A stretch of DNA of 64,000 nucleotides from positions 1 to 64,000 of the forward strand of contig JAJRQF010000133.1 in assembly GCA_024280375.1 (NCBI GenBank). The letters run 5' to 3'. The notes below the pieces were generated by a model that saw only the letters and a program-made list of their open reading frames with translations, made no database searches and was not told the origin of the DNA. A program made the position numbers and the translations under genes. This DNA comes from Alphaproteobacteria bacterium. GTDB lineage: Bacteria > Pseudomonadota > Alphaproteobacteria > Rhizobiales > Rhizobiaceae. Of the stretch, positions 1 through 8,933 are shown piece by piece (within the stretch, counting starts at the first letter, position 1; the number at the start of each line of letters is the position of its first letter).

Positions 1-422
1 GTGCCAATGTGGAAATCGAGGAAGAGGTCGGTTCTGAAAATATCTACATATTCGGCATGACGGCTGGAGAAGTTGAACATACACGAACATCTGACCGTTA
101 TTTCGCCAGCGAGTTTTATCAAAATGATCCGGATCTTGCAGCCGTTATAGATGCGCTTTCTTCCGGTGTTTTATGCCCGGATGAACCCGGCGTATTTGAG
201 CCGATTGCCAATTCGCTAATGGTCGAGGGCGACTATTTCCGCGTGCTTGGCGATTTCCGCGCTTACTTGGAAATCCAGGAAGTTATCGGCAAAGATTTTA
301 CCGACAAGGATCTGTGGATTTCCAAGGTCCTGCAAAATATTTCCCATATGGGCAAGTTTTCCAGTGACCGAACCATTAGCGAGTATGCAGCCGACATCTG
401 GAAACTTGAGAAGTTTATTTAG
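1..422 (+). CDS. glgP: Glycogen/maltodextrin phosphorylase, C-terminal part (cut by window edge)
   Basis: The reading frame is open from base 3 and has no plausible start here, so the gene begins left of the window. About 139 residues are visible. They match the end of the glycogen phosphorylase family: the segment A-N-V-E-I-x-E-E-V-G-x-E-N-I-x-I-F-G, then a F-R-A-Y-L stretch, and the near-invariant closing motif GKFSSDRTISEYAADIW. The enzyme releases glucose-1-phosphate from alpha-1,4-glucan ends and needs pyridoxal phosphate; the cofactor lysine region lies outside the window or cannot be checked. It sits 65 bp upstream of the glycogen/maltodextrin operon, which supports the assignment and suggests a shared role in storage-polymer turnover. 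Stop is TAG at 420-422. Confidence 0.88.
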   Translation, partial: ANVEIEEEVGSENIYIFGMTAGEVEHTRTSDRYFASEFYQNDPDLAAVIDALSSGVLCPDEPGVFEPIANSLMVEGDYFRVLGDFRAYLEIQEVIGKDFTDKDLWISKVLQNISHMGKFSSDRTISEYAADIWKLEKFI

Positions 423-487
423 GCAGCACCAGACTGCCAAGTTTAACTAAATTGAAAATTGATCAACCAACCTGAAGGATTAAAACA

Positions 488-820
488 ATGATCATTAATA
501 CGACTAATCGCGATGACCTGAGTGTTCTTGAAGTTATGAACAACAGGATTGATTCATCATCTGCCGTTGAGTTTAAGGACCATATGAAAGGAATTATCGA
601 TAGCGGTAATCACCAATTGGTGCTGGATCTTGGCCGGGTCGATTTCATCGATAGTAGTGGCATTGGCGCCATTGTCGGGGTGCTTAAATATCTCGGCCAA
701 AAGGGTACGCTCGCCATTGTTGGCATGTCGCAGACTGTCGACCGGGTATTCCGCCTGACCCGCATGGACCGGGTGTTTAGCATCTACCCAACCGTGGAAG
801 ATGCCGTTTCAGCCAGATAA
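488..820 (+). CDS. STAS-domain protein, anti-sigma factor antagonist type (SpoIIAA-like)
   Basis: This 110-residue protein is a single STAS domain of the usual length for free-standing anti-anti-sigma factors. The signature DFIDSSGIGAIVG lies at residues 53-65; the second serine (about Ser57) corresponds to the serine phosphorylated by the partner kinase in SpoIIAA/RsbV. A GAAGGA ribosome site precedes the ATG. The gene opens a run of same-strand genes ending with malQ, and a HATPase of the RsbW/SpoIIAB class lies two genes downstream. In known systems such pairs form a partner switch controlling a sigma factor or another target. No PP2C phosphatase or sigma factor is seen in the window, so the target is unknown. 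Confidence 0.85.
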   Translation: MIINTTNRDDLSVLEVMNNRIDSSSAVEFKDHMKGIIDSGNHQLVLDLGRVDFIDSSGIGAIVGVLKYLGQKGTLAIVGMSQTVDRVFRLTRMDRVFSIYPTVEDAVSAR

Positions 821-857
821 ATCAACCCCTTAAACATCCTCCCAAGGAGTAAGCCCC

Positions 858-2033
858 ATGAAAGCAATGGTTCTTTGTGCGGGGAAAGGTACACGGGTTC
901 AACCGATTACCTTTTCTACCCCGAAACCGATGATCAATATTATCAACCGACCGATTTTGAGTTTCATTCTCGAACATCTCAAGAATGAAGGGGTCGATGA
1001 GGTTGTTATCAATACCAGTTATCTATCGGATCATATTGAATCCTACTTTGGTGATGGCACCGACCATGGAATGAAAATTTCATACTCATTTGAGGGACAA
1101 CTGGTTGACGGCGCGCTGCAAGGCATCGCCGTCGGCTCGGCCGGTGGAATGAAACGCATTCAGGACCGGTCTGATTTTTTTGATGATACTTTTGTCGTTT
1201 TGTGCGGTGATGCAATCATCGATCTCGATATTCGTGCATTGGTAAAATTTCATAAGGAGCGTGGTGCTGTGGCAACGGTAGCGTCACTTAACGTACCGCG
1301 CGAAGAGGTCGATAAATATGGAATAATTGTTGCGGATGACAATGGGGCGATTACGTCGTTTCAGGAAAAGCCGGCTCCACATTTGGCCCAATCTACCCTG
1401 GCCAATACCGGTATTTATGTATTTGAGCCGGAGATTTTTGACCACATTCCATCATTTACAGAGTTTGATATTGGTTCCGAACTGTTTCCGATGCTGATTG
1501 AGCGCAAGGTGCCGTTCTTTGCCATGGAAAGCCAGTTTGACTGGATCGATGTCGGTAATATTGATGATTATATTACCTCAAGTTTCTCGGTTCTGGATGG
1601 CTCGTCTCCTTTGGTGGATATGCCTGGAACCGAAGTAAAGCCCGGCGTATTTGTTGGCAGTAATGTTTCTCTCAACGCGGCATTGCCGATGATTGAAGGG
1701 CCGGTATTCATCGGTGCCGGGGCAACAATCAAGACTGGGGCGGTTATCAAGGGGCCTGCGATCATCGGCGCTAATTCGGTGGTTGAAGCATCAAGTTATG
1801 TGGAGAAATCCATTACCAGCGCTTACACTCATATTCGTGAAAATGCCCATCTAATCGATAAAGTTATCTACGATGGCTGGCTAATTTCAAATGGGTTGCC
1901 ATCGGTAAAACTTGAAGAGAGCGATCTTGCCGGTCAAGTGGGCGATATTCGCCAGCACCCAGACTGCATTTTCTCAGATCACAACATGCAATTGGAGGTG
2001 GTTGATGATGAACGTGGCCTTATGTCAGCCTGA
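858..2033 (+). CDS. Sugar-phosphate nucleotidyltransferase (NDP-sugar pyrophosphorylase, GlgC/GMP family)
   Basis: The 391-residue protein has an N-terminal Rossmann-like nucleotidyltransferase domain. The nucleotide-binding signature AGKGTRVQPITFSTPKPM is at residues 8-25, with a VVLCGD active-site strand near residue 117. The C-terminal third (about 255-360) has the hexapeptide-like pattern of a left-handed beta helix (VFIGAGATIKTGAVIKGPAI). It would join a sugar-1-phosphate to an NTP and release pyrophosphate. It occupies the place where glgC usually sits, immediately before glgA, so it may supply ADP-glucose; family sequence alone does not fix the sugar or nucleotide, and GDP-mannose or UDP-glucose synthesis is possible. 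Its end overlaps the next gene by 29 bp. Confidence 0.8.
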   Translation: MKAMVLCAGKGTRVQPITFSTPKPMINIINRPILSFILEHLKNEGVDEVVINTSYLSDHIESYFGDGTDHGMKISYSFEGQLVDGALQGIAVGSAGGMKRIQDRSDFFDDTFVVLCGDAIIDLDIRALVKFHKERGAVATVASLNVPREEVDKYGIIVADDNGAITSFQEKPAPHLAQSTLANTGIYVFEPEIFDHIPSFTEFDIGSELFPMLIERKVPFFAMESQFDWIDVGNIDDYITSSFSVLDGSSPLVDMPGTEVKPGVFVGSNVSLNAALPMIEGPVFIGAGATIKTGAVIKGPAIIGANSVVEASSYVEKSITSAYTHIRENAHLIDKVIYDGWLISNGLPSVKLEESDLAGQVGDIRQHPDCIFSDHNMQLEVVDDERGLMSA

Positions 2034-2517
2034 AAATCTAACCAGCATTTTGGGGGAAGATGGTGTTAAATGGCATCTCTCACAAACGATAAGCGCCCGG
2101 CTCGCCAATATTGGGCCGGTTAGCGAAATATTTGAGAAGTTCTGCCTGTCGCGATCCAATGCTGATTCTGCCGTACCCATGCTTGGTCCGGATATGAATT
2201 TGGTTTTAAGCGAATTACTGACCAATATTGTCAAACATGCCTATTGCTCAGATGGCCTGAACAAAATTGAAATTCGTGCCCGGTTTCAGGGCCAGTTTCT
2301 GGAGGTGCTGATTGTTGATCAGGGCAGTGAACTTCCAGAACTTGTGCTTAAAAAAACGGAAATTGATTTCGATGGTGATGACCTGTTTGGCCTTCCTGAG
2401 GGTGGTTTTGGCTGGGGCATCGTGCATTCGATTATTGATGAAATTGAATATCAAAGAACTGGCGGCTGCAATCGGCTGCTTTTAAGAAAGAATGTATTTT
2501 TTAATTTGGGGGGATAG
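2005..2517 (+). CDS. HATPase-domain protein, anti-sigma factor kinase type (RsbW/SpoIIAB-like)
   Basis: The frame is open further upstream, but the start at 2005 is preceded by GGAGGTG at the right spacing and gives a 170-residue protein of normal family length; it overlaps the nucleotidyltransferase gene by 29 bp. The GHKL ATP-binding boxes are present: N box ELLTNIVKHAY at residues 70-80, G1-like VDQG near 103, and a glycine-rich G2 region FGWGIVHSIIDEIEY near residue 141. Such proteins phosphorylate a STAS partner and sequester a regulator; the likely partner is encoded at 488-820. Finding the kinase between a pyrophosphorylase and glycogen synthase is unusual and suggests regulation of, or by, glycogen metabolism. 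Confidence 0.82.
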   Translation: MMNVALCQPENLTSILGEDGVKWHLSQTISARLANIGPVSEIFEKFCLSRSNADSAVPMLGPDMNLVLSELLTNIVKHAYCSDGLNKIEIRARFQGQFLEVLIVDQGSELPELVLKKTEIDFDGDDLFGLPEGGFGWGIVHSIIDEIEYQRTGGCNRLLLRKNVFFNLGG

Positions 2518-2522
2518 TTGAA

Positions 2523-4070
2523 ATGCTCAATATTCTGTTTGTCAGTTCTGAATATTATCCATTTATCAAAACCGGCGGGCTGGGTGATGCGGTTGCATCA
2601 CTTTACCGGGCGGTACAGATTTCAGGAGACAATGCGGCAATTTTATTGCCCGGCTATAAGGCGCTGACCGAGAATATTGTCGAGGTAATTGAAGACCACG
2701 CGATTTCTATTCCATTTTCTGTTGTGCTTCAGGCGCGATTGAAAAAAGTGCGCCTGCGCAATCACAGTTCTCTCGTCTGGGTGTTGGATTGTCATCAGTT
2801 TTTTCATCAGCCTGGCGGCATATACGAAGAAATTGAAGGTCGCGAGGGGCATTTAAATACCTTGCGCTTTGCCATGTTGTCATGGGCCGCATCGCAATTG
2901 GCTTGCGGGAATATCACCAACTGGTCTGCAGATATCGTTCATTGCCACGACTGGCATACGGCACTGGTGCCGCTTTTTATCAAAAACGAGGTGCAAGCGA
3001 AAGGATTATCTCGCGCACCTGCTACATTATTGACCATTCATAATCTGGCTTTTCAGGGGCATTGTCGCCGGGAATATTTGGCTATATTGGGGTTGAAGGA
3101 TTTTACGCCTGATCATGTGCAAAGTGAAAATTCATTCAGTTTTCTGGAGCTTGGGATTAAACATGCCGACAGGGTATCAACTGTCAGCCCAACCTATGCC
3201 AAAGAGATATTGAGCGAAGAGCTTGGCTGCGGGTTGCATGAGGTGCTGGCTGCGCGCGCAGATGAAATACAAGGCATATTAAACGGTGTTGACTATAATA
3301 TTTGGCATCCTCAAACAGACAAATACCTTGCGATAACCAACTATGAATTTGATGCGGGCGCGCGTTTGAAAATTAAAATGCTGTTGCAGCGGGAACTGGG
3401 GCTTAAACAAAGTGCCAATACCGCGATGCTGTCTTTCACCAACCGGCTCACCCACCAGAAAATGGCCGATGTTATTATCGATATAATCCCGGCTCTCATG
3501 CGCCAGAACGTACAAATAGTTTCTATGGGCGAGGGGCAGGATGAATATGTCGACGCATTCAGGAAGGCTGCAAAAGCTTACCCCGGACAATTTACCTATC
3601 TGGAAAAATTTGGTGAGCCTATGGAGCACCGCATTCATGCGGGTGCTGATATTTGCCTGTCGCCTTCAAGGTTTGAACCCTGCGGGCTTAATCCGCTCTA
3701 TGCTATGTGCTATGGCAGCGTGCCGGTGGTGCGGGCAACCGGGGGCATATGCGATACGGTTTGCGATGCAAGTTTGAGCAATATCGAAAATGGAACTGCA
3801 AATGGTGTTGTTTTTAAAGATGCCAGCGAAGCCGACTTGCTTGGCTCAATTGAGCGCGCAATCAGGCTTTATGAGAAGCCGGATCAATGGGCGAAACTTC
3901 AAAAAAATGCGATGAATTCATCTTTTTTGTGGCAACGTGCTGCCAGTGAATATCGAAATATTTATACCGATATTGGATGTCAAAAACCGGTTGAGGAATG
4001 CGAAACGCCAAGAGAGCATGTTCCAGATATTCCTTTTGCGCCGCTGCTGAATGCGGTTGGTCAAAGCTGA
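2523..4070 (+). CDS. glgA: Glycogen synthase (ADP-glucose type, GT5)
   Basis: A 515-residue GT5 glycosyltransferase that extends alpha-1,4-glucan from a nucleotide-glucose in the cytoplasm. The N-terminal donor-loop motif KTGGLGDAVASL is at residues 16-27, followed by the HCHDWHTALVP region. The C-terminal GT-B domain contains the SRFEPCGLNPLYAMCYG motif and the downstream VVRATGG motif typical of bacterial and plant starch synthases. Length agrees with GlgA (about 480-520). It starts 5 bp after the HATPase gene and ends 6 bp before the treZ-like gene, so the genes are almost certainly co-transcribed. Confidence 0.95.
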   Translation: MLNILFVSSEYYPFIKTGGLGDAVASLYRAVQISGDNAAILLPGYKALTENIVEVIEDHAISIPFSVVLQARLKKVRLRNHSSLVWVLDCHQFFHQPGGIYEEIEGREGHLNTLRFAMLSWAASQLACGNITNWSADIVHCHDWHTALVPLFIKNEVQAKGLSRAPATLLTIHNLAFQGHCRREYLAILGLKDFTPDHVQSENSFSFLELGIKHADRVSTVSPTYAKEILSEELGCGLHEVLAARADEIQGILNGVDYNIWHPQTDKYLAITNYEFDAGARLKIKMLLQRELGLKQSANTAMLSFTNRLTHQKMADVIIDIIPALMRQNVQIVSMGEGQDEYVDAFRKAAKAYPGQFTYLEKFGEPMEHRIHAGADICLSPSRFEPCGLNPLYAMCYGSVPVVRATGGICDTVCDASLSNIENGTANGVVFKDASEADLLGSIERAIRLYEKPDQWAKLQKNAMNSSFLWQRAASEYRNIYTDIGCQKPVEECETPREHVPDIPFAPLLNAVGQS

Positions 4071-4076
4071 TTTAAG

Positions 4077-5843
4077 ATGAATGAGCTTGTTCGGCATTTA
4101 CCGGCAGATCTGCTGCCGAAGCGGGCTTTTGGCCCTAGAATTTGCGATGATGGTTACTGGGAATTTGCGCTGCACGCGGGCAATGCCCACTCCTTATCGC
4201 TGACATTTTCCAATGACGGACTGAATTGGGTAACCCGCACAATGGCGCGCCAAAGCGATGGGTTTTTTGTGCTACGGAGCAATGAAATTAGCCCGGGTGC
4301 GCGCTATTGGTATGTGATTGATGGGGTTGATGGATTTCCCGACCCCTGGTCGCGCTATCAGCCCGGTGGCCCGCATGAGGCATCTGAACTCGTTAATGAT
4401 CAAGAATTTATCTGGCATGATCAGGATTGGAAAGGTCGTGCATGGAGTGAAGCGGTAATTTATGAATTGCATGTGGGAAGTTTTACGCCCCAAGGCACAT
4501 TTTTAGCGGCCATCAGTAAATTGAAAAGCCTGAAAGAAATGGGCATTACCCTTGTGCAAATCATGCCTATCTGGACAGTGCCCGGCGGCCCAAGCTGGGG
4601 CTATGATGCCAATTATCTGTTTTCAGTCAATGCCGATTATGGCCACCCGGATGATTTTAAGCAGTTTGTCGATAAAGCCCATGCGTTAGGTATTCAGGTC
4701 ATTTTGGATGTTGTCTATAACCATCTTGGGATTGAAGGGAATTACCTCTCTAAATTTGATGATCGATGGCTATTGCCGGATGAGGAAAACCAATGGGGAG
4801 CGAAACTCAATTTTGACCGTCCGGGCAATCATATTACCCGTGATATGGTTATCGCTAATGCGCTCTTCTGGTTGCGTGAATATCATCTGGATGGGTTGCG
4901 CATTGATGCACCGATTGAGATTGAGGATAGGTCCGACAAACATATTCTGATTGAGCTTGCCGAGGTTGTTCGGGATGAATTTTCAGATGATCGTCAAGTG
5001 CATTTGATTTTGGAAAATGATCACTATGCCGGGCGTATGGATATCAATCAACAGGTTCCATTGTTTGGCGCATCAATCAATATTAAAGGCAGCGAATGTC
5101 TGATCGAACTGTTTCAGAGCGATAAGTTTGATCTTGCCAGTGAAAAACTTGTGAACCTGCTGAACTGCATAAAGGGAGGCGTTGGATTTGAGTTTAATGG
5201 GGAATTTCCAGCCGGCATGCGGACCAGCGAATTTTTGCATAGCGACCGCCAAACATTGGGCCTGCAGAACCACGACCTAATTGGAAACAGCGCAGATCCG
5301 CAAAGGCTTTGGGATGGCTTGGACGAGAGACGACGAGAGCTGGCGCTTGCGATCATGTGCCTGACCCCATCGGCGCCTACATTCTTTATGGGCGATGAAT
5401 TTGCCTGCAAGCAGGTTTTTCCATTTTTCTGTCACTTTAAAGATGTGGAAGAGGCCGCCGTGCTGGAAGGCAGGGTTGAGGACTTTGAGTTTTCCAACGA
5501 CCGGCCGGATTACTGGTCGCCTTTTTCGCGACAAACATTTGAAGCGGCTGTGTTGCAATGGCCGGATGATGATTTGCTGGGGTTGGAGGAGAATTATCAG
5601 GCCATATCGAGGCTATTGACCCTTCGCCGCCGCTGGATCAGCCCTTTGTTGCAAAAAAGCGAAGTGGTTTCCTCAAATTATCAGTATGATGACAAGCGAC
5701 ATCGGGTTGTCTGGCAATTTTCCTCCGGGGTGAGATTGGGTTTTGAAATTTTTGCGATCTCATCGAAGGAGAGTTCGCGGGATACCAGGCCTATTTTGCA
5801 GCTTGAAAATGAGCATTGGCAGGCTCGATGGTGGATTGAATAA
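4077..5843 (+). CDS. treZ: Malto-oligosyltrehalose trehalohydrolase-like GH13 enzyme
   Basis: The 588-residue protein has the TreZ layout: N-terminal beta-sandwich (about 1-110), the junction VIYELHVGSFTPQGTF, then a GH13 barrel. The catalytic set is intact: nucleophile Asp in HLDGLRIDAP, acid Glu in LILENDH, and the third Asp in LQNHD; FFMGDEF is the late TreZ signature. TreZ frees trehalose from maltooligosyl-trehalose. Two points are odd. The QWNDDxHH segment that usually follows LENDD in TreZ is replaced by an unrelated sequence, and no treY partner is in the window. A branching or debranching role is therefore possible. Stop and the malQ start overlap as TAATG. Confidence 0.72.
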   Translation: MNELVRHLPADLLPKRAFGPRICDDGYWEFALHAGNAHSLSLTFSNDGLNWVTRTMARQSDGFFVLRSNEISPGARYWYVIDGVDGFPDPWSRYQPGGPHEASELVNDQEFIWHDQDWKGRAWSEAVIYELHVGSFTPQGTFLAAISKLKSLKEMGITLVQIMPIWTVPGGPSWGYDANYLFSVNADYGHPDDFKQFVDKAHALGIQVILDVVYNHLGIEGNYLSKFDDRWLLPDEENQWGAKLNFDRPGNHITRDMVIANALFWLREYHLDGLRIDAPIEIEDRSDKHILIELAEVVRDEFSDDRQVHLILENDHYAGRMDINQQVPLFGASINIKGSECLIELFQSDKFDLASEKLVNLLNCIKGGVGFEFNGEFPAGMRTSEFLHSDRQTLGLQNHDLIGNSADPQRLWDGLDERRRELALAIMCLTPSAPTFFMGDEFACKQVFPFFCHFKDVEEAAVLEGRVEDFEFSNDRPDYWSPFSRQTFEAAVLQWPDDDLLGLEENYQAISRLLTLRRRWISPLLQKSEVVSSNYQYDDKRHRVVWQFSSGVRLGFEIFAISSKESSRDTRPILQLENEHWQARWWIE

Positions 5844-7759
5844 TGATCAATTCGAGCCCGCATCTCGCACAATGTTTGCAGCAATCCTATACCGATAATG
5901 CGGGTAAACGACGTCGTGTCGGCAAGAGGTTTCGTGCAGCAATTGAAGCTGTTGATTATGAATGTGAAGCGAGGAAAATTTATTGCGAACCGGTTCAACT
6001 GGTTGAATTTGGCGCACAATTAATCACCACAAAATTTCTGATTGATATTGGCGAGTTTGTAATAATTGGGTTGACCTTATCTGGTGAAAATCAGAAATTG
6101 AGAACCAGCGTTTTCTACGATGACGCGGAGAATTGCATCAAAATTGAACTGGATCACGGCATTGATTTTGGCTATTTCACGCTGGAATTTGATTTATTCG
6201 ATGGTGTGCAAAGAGAGCGGATCACGCAGTTGATCATTGTCGCGCCCTTGCGTGCTTGGGGTGGACAATTTTCCGATATCCGTAATGTACTGGCTGTTCA
6301 GCTTTATGCCCTGCGCTCCTCTTCCAATTGGGGGATCGGTGATTTTGGCGATTTGAAAAAACTGGCCGAAAAGGCTGGTAAGGCGGGTTATCAATTTATT
6401 GCACTTAACCCGATGCATATGACCCATTTCGATCAATTGGGCGAATGCAGTCCCTATTCCCCGGTCAGTCGATTGCTGCTCAATTGGCTTTATATCGATA
6501 TTCCGGCACTTGAGATATATGACCGGGAAAAACTGATCAATAATTGGCCGTTTGAAGGTGAGTTTATTGCAACGCTCGCCCGGCTAAGGGATTGTGATCA
6601 TGTGGATTACGAAAAGGTTGCGGCGATAAAATTTTGGGTACTAAGTTTATTGTCAGAGCACTTTTGGGAGGGTTTTGAGCAGGCTGATGCAAGCAATCCT
6701 GACTATCAGGTTTTTTCGAAATTTCTTTCAGAAAATCAAAGAACCATAGCGCGCCAGGTTAATGCTCATGGTGGTGGGGTAAATGCGCGCGACAGGAATT
6801 TACGTTTTCATTTGTTTACCCAATTTTGTTGTGCGGTGCAGCTTGAGCAATGTTTTGCCTTAGAAAATGCTGCCAAACCGATCTACGATCTGGCGATTGG
6901 GGTTAAGCCTGACAGTCTGGAAGTGCGGGCCTGTCCGCAAGATTATGTGGCTTCAATGTCGATTGGTGCCCCGCCAGATGCGTTTAATCAATTGGGGCAG
7001 TGCTGGAATATCGCGCCGTTTAATCCAATCACGTTAAGGGAAAAGCATTATCGACCTTTGGTTGAATTGCTGAGGGCCAATATGCCTTTTGGTGGCGGTA
7101 TCAGGATTGATCACGTCATGTGGCTTGCGCGGCAATACTGGATGGCAGATGGAAGTACCGCGCTTGAGGGTGGCTATGTCAGGTTTCCGGTTGATGAAAT
7201 ATTGGCGATTTTGCGGCTCGAAAGCAGGCGACGCCACTGCATTATAATTGGCGAAGATCTTGGCACCGTGCCGCGGGGTTTTCGGGCCAAATTGACCGGC
7301 TCCGGAATTTATTTAATGGATGTTTTGCCATTTTCAATTTCCGATCCGGCGGATCTGGAGGCGATGTCCAATTACTCCCCCAGGGTAGCCGCATTTATTG
7401 GCACCCATGATATGCCGTTATTTGCCGCAATTTGGAGTGAACAGCATGCCAATATCCTGCACAAACTGAAATTATTTTCCGCGAATGAAATGCCGGAGAT
7501 AGGGCGACTTATTCAGCGCCAAAAATGTGTCATTGCCGGACTGATTGGTGAAGAGCTGCCGATATGCGAGGCGGGGCAGGCGTTCCGGTTGCTTGGTCGT
7601 AAACTGAAAAAACGCAAACCAGAATTCTATTTTACCTTGCTGGATGACCTTCTTGGCGAGGTGATGCCGATCAATATTCCCGGCACCATCGATGAATATC
7701 CTAACTGGCGGCGCAAGCACTCCATATGGCTTGAAAACCTGCAGATCGAAATGGCCTGA
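5843..7759 (+). CDS. malQ: 4-alpha-glucanotransferase (amylomaltase, GH77)
   Basis: A 638-residue GH77 enzyme that disproportionates maltodextrins by moving glucan segments between chains. Recognisable GH77 blocks: SNWGIGDFGDLKKL near residue 165, SPYSPVSRLLLNWLYID near 205, the nucleophile region GGIRIDHVMWL near 420, the acid region IIIGEDLGTVP near 470, and IGTHDMPLF near 515. The N-terminal 130 residues form the extra domain of the longer bacterial MalQ type. It is the last gene of the glycogen operon, starting on the TAATG overlap with the treZ-like gene, and an inverted repeat straddles its stop codon. Confidence 0.93.
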   Translation: MINSSPHLAQCLQQSYTDNAGKRRRVGKRFRAAIEAVDYECEARKIYCEPVQLVEFGAQLITTKFLIDIGEFVIIGLTLSGENQKLRTSVFYDDAENCIKIELDHGIDFGYFTLEFDLFDGVQRERITQLIIVAPLRAWGGQFSDIRNVLAVQLYALRSSSNWGIGDFGDLKKLAEKAGKAGYQFIALNPMHMTHFDQLGECSPYSPVSRLLLNWLYIDIPALEIYDREKLINNWPFEGEFIATLARLRDCDHVDYEKVAAIKFWVLSLLSEHFWEGFEQADASNPDYQVFSKFLSENQRTIARQVNAHGGGVNARDRNLRFHLFTQFCCAVQLEQCFALENAAKPIYDLAIGVKPDSLEVRACPQDYVASMSIGAPPDAFNQLGQCWNIAPFNPITLREKHYRPLVELLRANMPFGGGIRIDHVMWLARQYWMADGSTALEGGYVRFPVDEILAILRLESRRRHCIIIGEDLGTVPRGFRAKLTGSGIYLMDVLPFSISDPADLEAMSNYSPRVAAFIGTHDMPLFAAIWSEQHANILHKLKLFSANEMPEIGRLIQRQKCVIAGLIGEELPICEAGQAFRLLGRKLKKRKPEFYFTLLDDLLGEVMPINIPGTIDEYPNWRRKHSIWLENLQIEMA

Positions 7760-7770
7760 AATCGATCTGC
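7741..7770 (+). terminator. Inverted repeat at the end of the glycogen operon
   Basis: GCAGATCGA (7741-7749) and TCGATCTGC (7762-7770) form a perfect 9-bp stem with a 12-nt loop containing the malQ stop codon. A T-rich but not uninterrupted tract follows. It is probably a terminator or a 3'-end stabilising hairpin for the operon; the weak T tract keeps confidence moderate. Confidence 0.45.
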
Positions 7771-7913
7771 TTATGTCTTGCAACGTTAAATAGAAATTAA
7801 CCATAATTCTAATATAAATTGCATAACGAAACTTAAACCCTTTTTAAGTGTGATCGCCGCCAGCTGGTATTTATCTGCATATAAGAGGGTGTTGATCTTT
7901 AGGTGATGCCCTT

Positions 7914-8861
7914 ATGAAATTGTCTGGCCTGCTGACCATTATCGCACTAATTGGGCTACTATTTTCTACGCTGGTTGCTGAGGCAGACGAATATGGTCTG
8001 CCAGTTTGCAAGGTGATCGGCCGGGGGTTTTTTCTGTTGCCGGGCACCGATACCTGCATAAAATTCTCTGGAATTGTTCGTGGTCAGCTTGATTACAATA
8101 TCGATACTAAAATCTACAAAGAGGAAAGCAAGTCCGTACTTTCGTTGGCGATTGGTTCTCAAACTGATTTTGGAAAACTTACTGGAAAGCTCTCATTTGA
8201 AGCGGCTGGAAACCCGGCTGCGAAGAAAATTTCGCCGAAGTTTTCGCAAGGGATCATTGGGCTTAACAGGTTCAAAATTGGATTTAGTGCCTCGAACTGG
8301 GTTCGCTATGAGTGGGGCGGCTTCAACATTAAATCAGGCCCATTCGCCTATCACAAGGCAGATATGCTGGCTTTCGAAGATACAATCATGGGCGTAAAAC
8401 TACGTCTGGCGGCTGAATATCCAGAAAATACCACGCTGCAGCTGCCTTCGGTGATCGCCCATTTCTCCAAGCGCTGGAAAAGTGTCAGCCTGTTTGCATC
8501 TGGAGTATATAGTTTGGAGAAAAATTTGCAGGTAAGAGTGATGAAGACCGGAGTAGTTTTTCGAATAAACAAAATCAAAGAAGGGTTTAGGGTCAAGTTT
8601 CAAGCGACGTCGGGCATAGACGAGATTGGAAAATATATTGAGGGTGACCGCTGGGATTTTATTGCCGCTCTTAGTTTCCCTATTGCCAAAAAGTTGAAAG
8701 CCAACTTTACATTTGGCACCTCTGACATATTCAATCAAAAATATTCATTTGCCGGCAATCTGGTTTGGCGGCCAGTCGAAAAATTTAAAATCATTAGTGA
8801 ACTTAGTTTTGTTCAAGGTGGCTCATTGGGGGGGCTTATACGGGTGCAGCGAACATTTTAG
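7914..8861 (+). CDS. Outer-membrane porin, Hyphomicrobiales Omp2 type
   Basis: The 315-residue protein begins with a clear signal peptide (hydrophobic run to about residue 23, cleavage near VAEADEYG). The mature start has the family hallmark: a cysteine (PVCKVIGRGFFLLPGTDTC) followed by IKFSGIVRGQLDY, as in porins of Brucella and Rhizobium (Porin_2 family), which read C-x(n)-GxGFFxxPGTxTC-x-K-x-x-G. The remainder is alternating amphipathic beta strand sequence, ending in an aromatic residue (RVQRTF), which suits outer-membrane insertion. It would form a general diffusion channel. It is somewhat shorter than typical Omp2 proteins (340-400). Upstream 150 bp are AT-rich and free of genes. Confidence 0.8.
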   Translation: MKLSGLLTIIALIGLLFSTLVAEADEYGLPVCKVIGRGFFLLPGTDTCIKFSGIVRGQLDYNIDTKIYKEESKSVLSLAIGSQTDFGKLTGKLSFEAAGNPAAKKISPKFSQGIIGLNRFKIGFSASNWVRYEWGGFNIKSGPFAYHKADMLAFEDTIMGVKLRLAAEYPENTTLQLPSVIAHFSKRWKSVSLFASGVYSLEKNLQVRVMKTGVVFRINKIKEGFRVKFQATSGIDEIGKYIEGDRWDFIAALSFPIAKKLKANFTFGTSDIFNQKYSFAGNLVWRPVEKFKIISELSFVQGGSLGGLIRVQRTF

Positions 8862-8933
8862 AAATACAACTTAAAGTTTTATTATGAAAATATGTGTATT
8901 CAGATTGTAACAACAACAACTCTGGATATTAAC

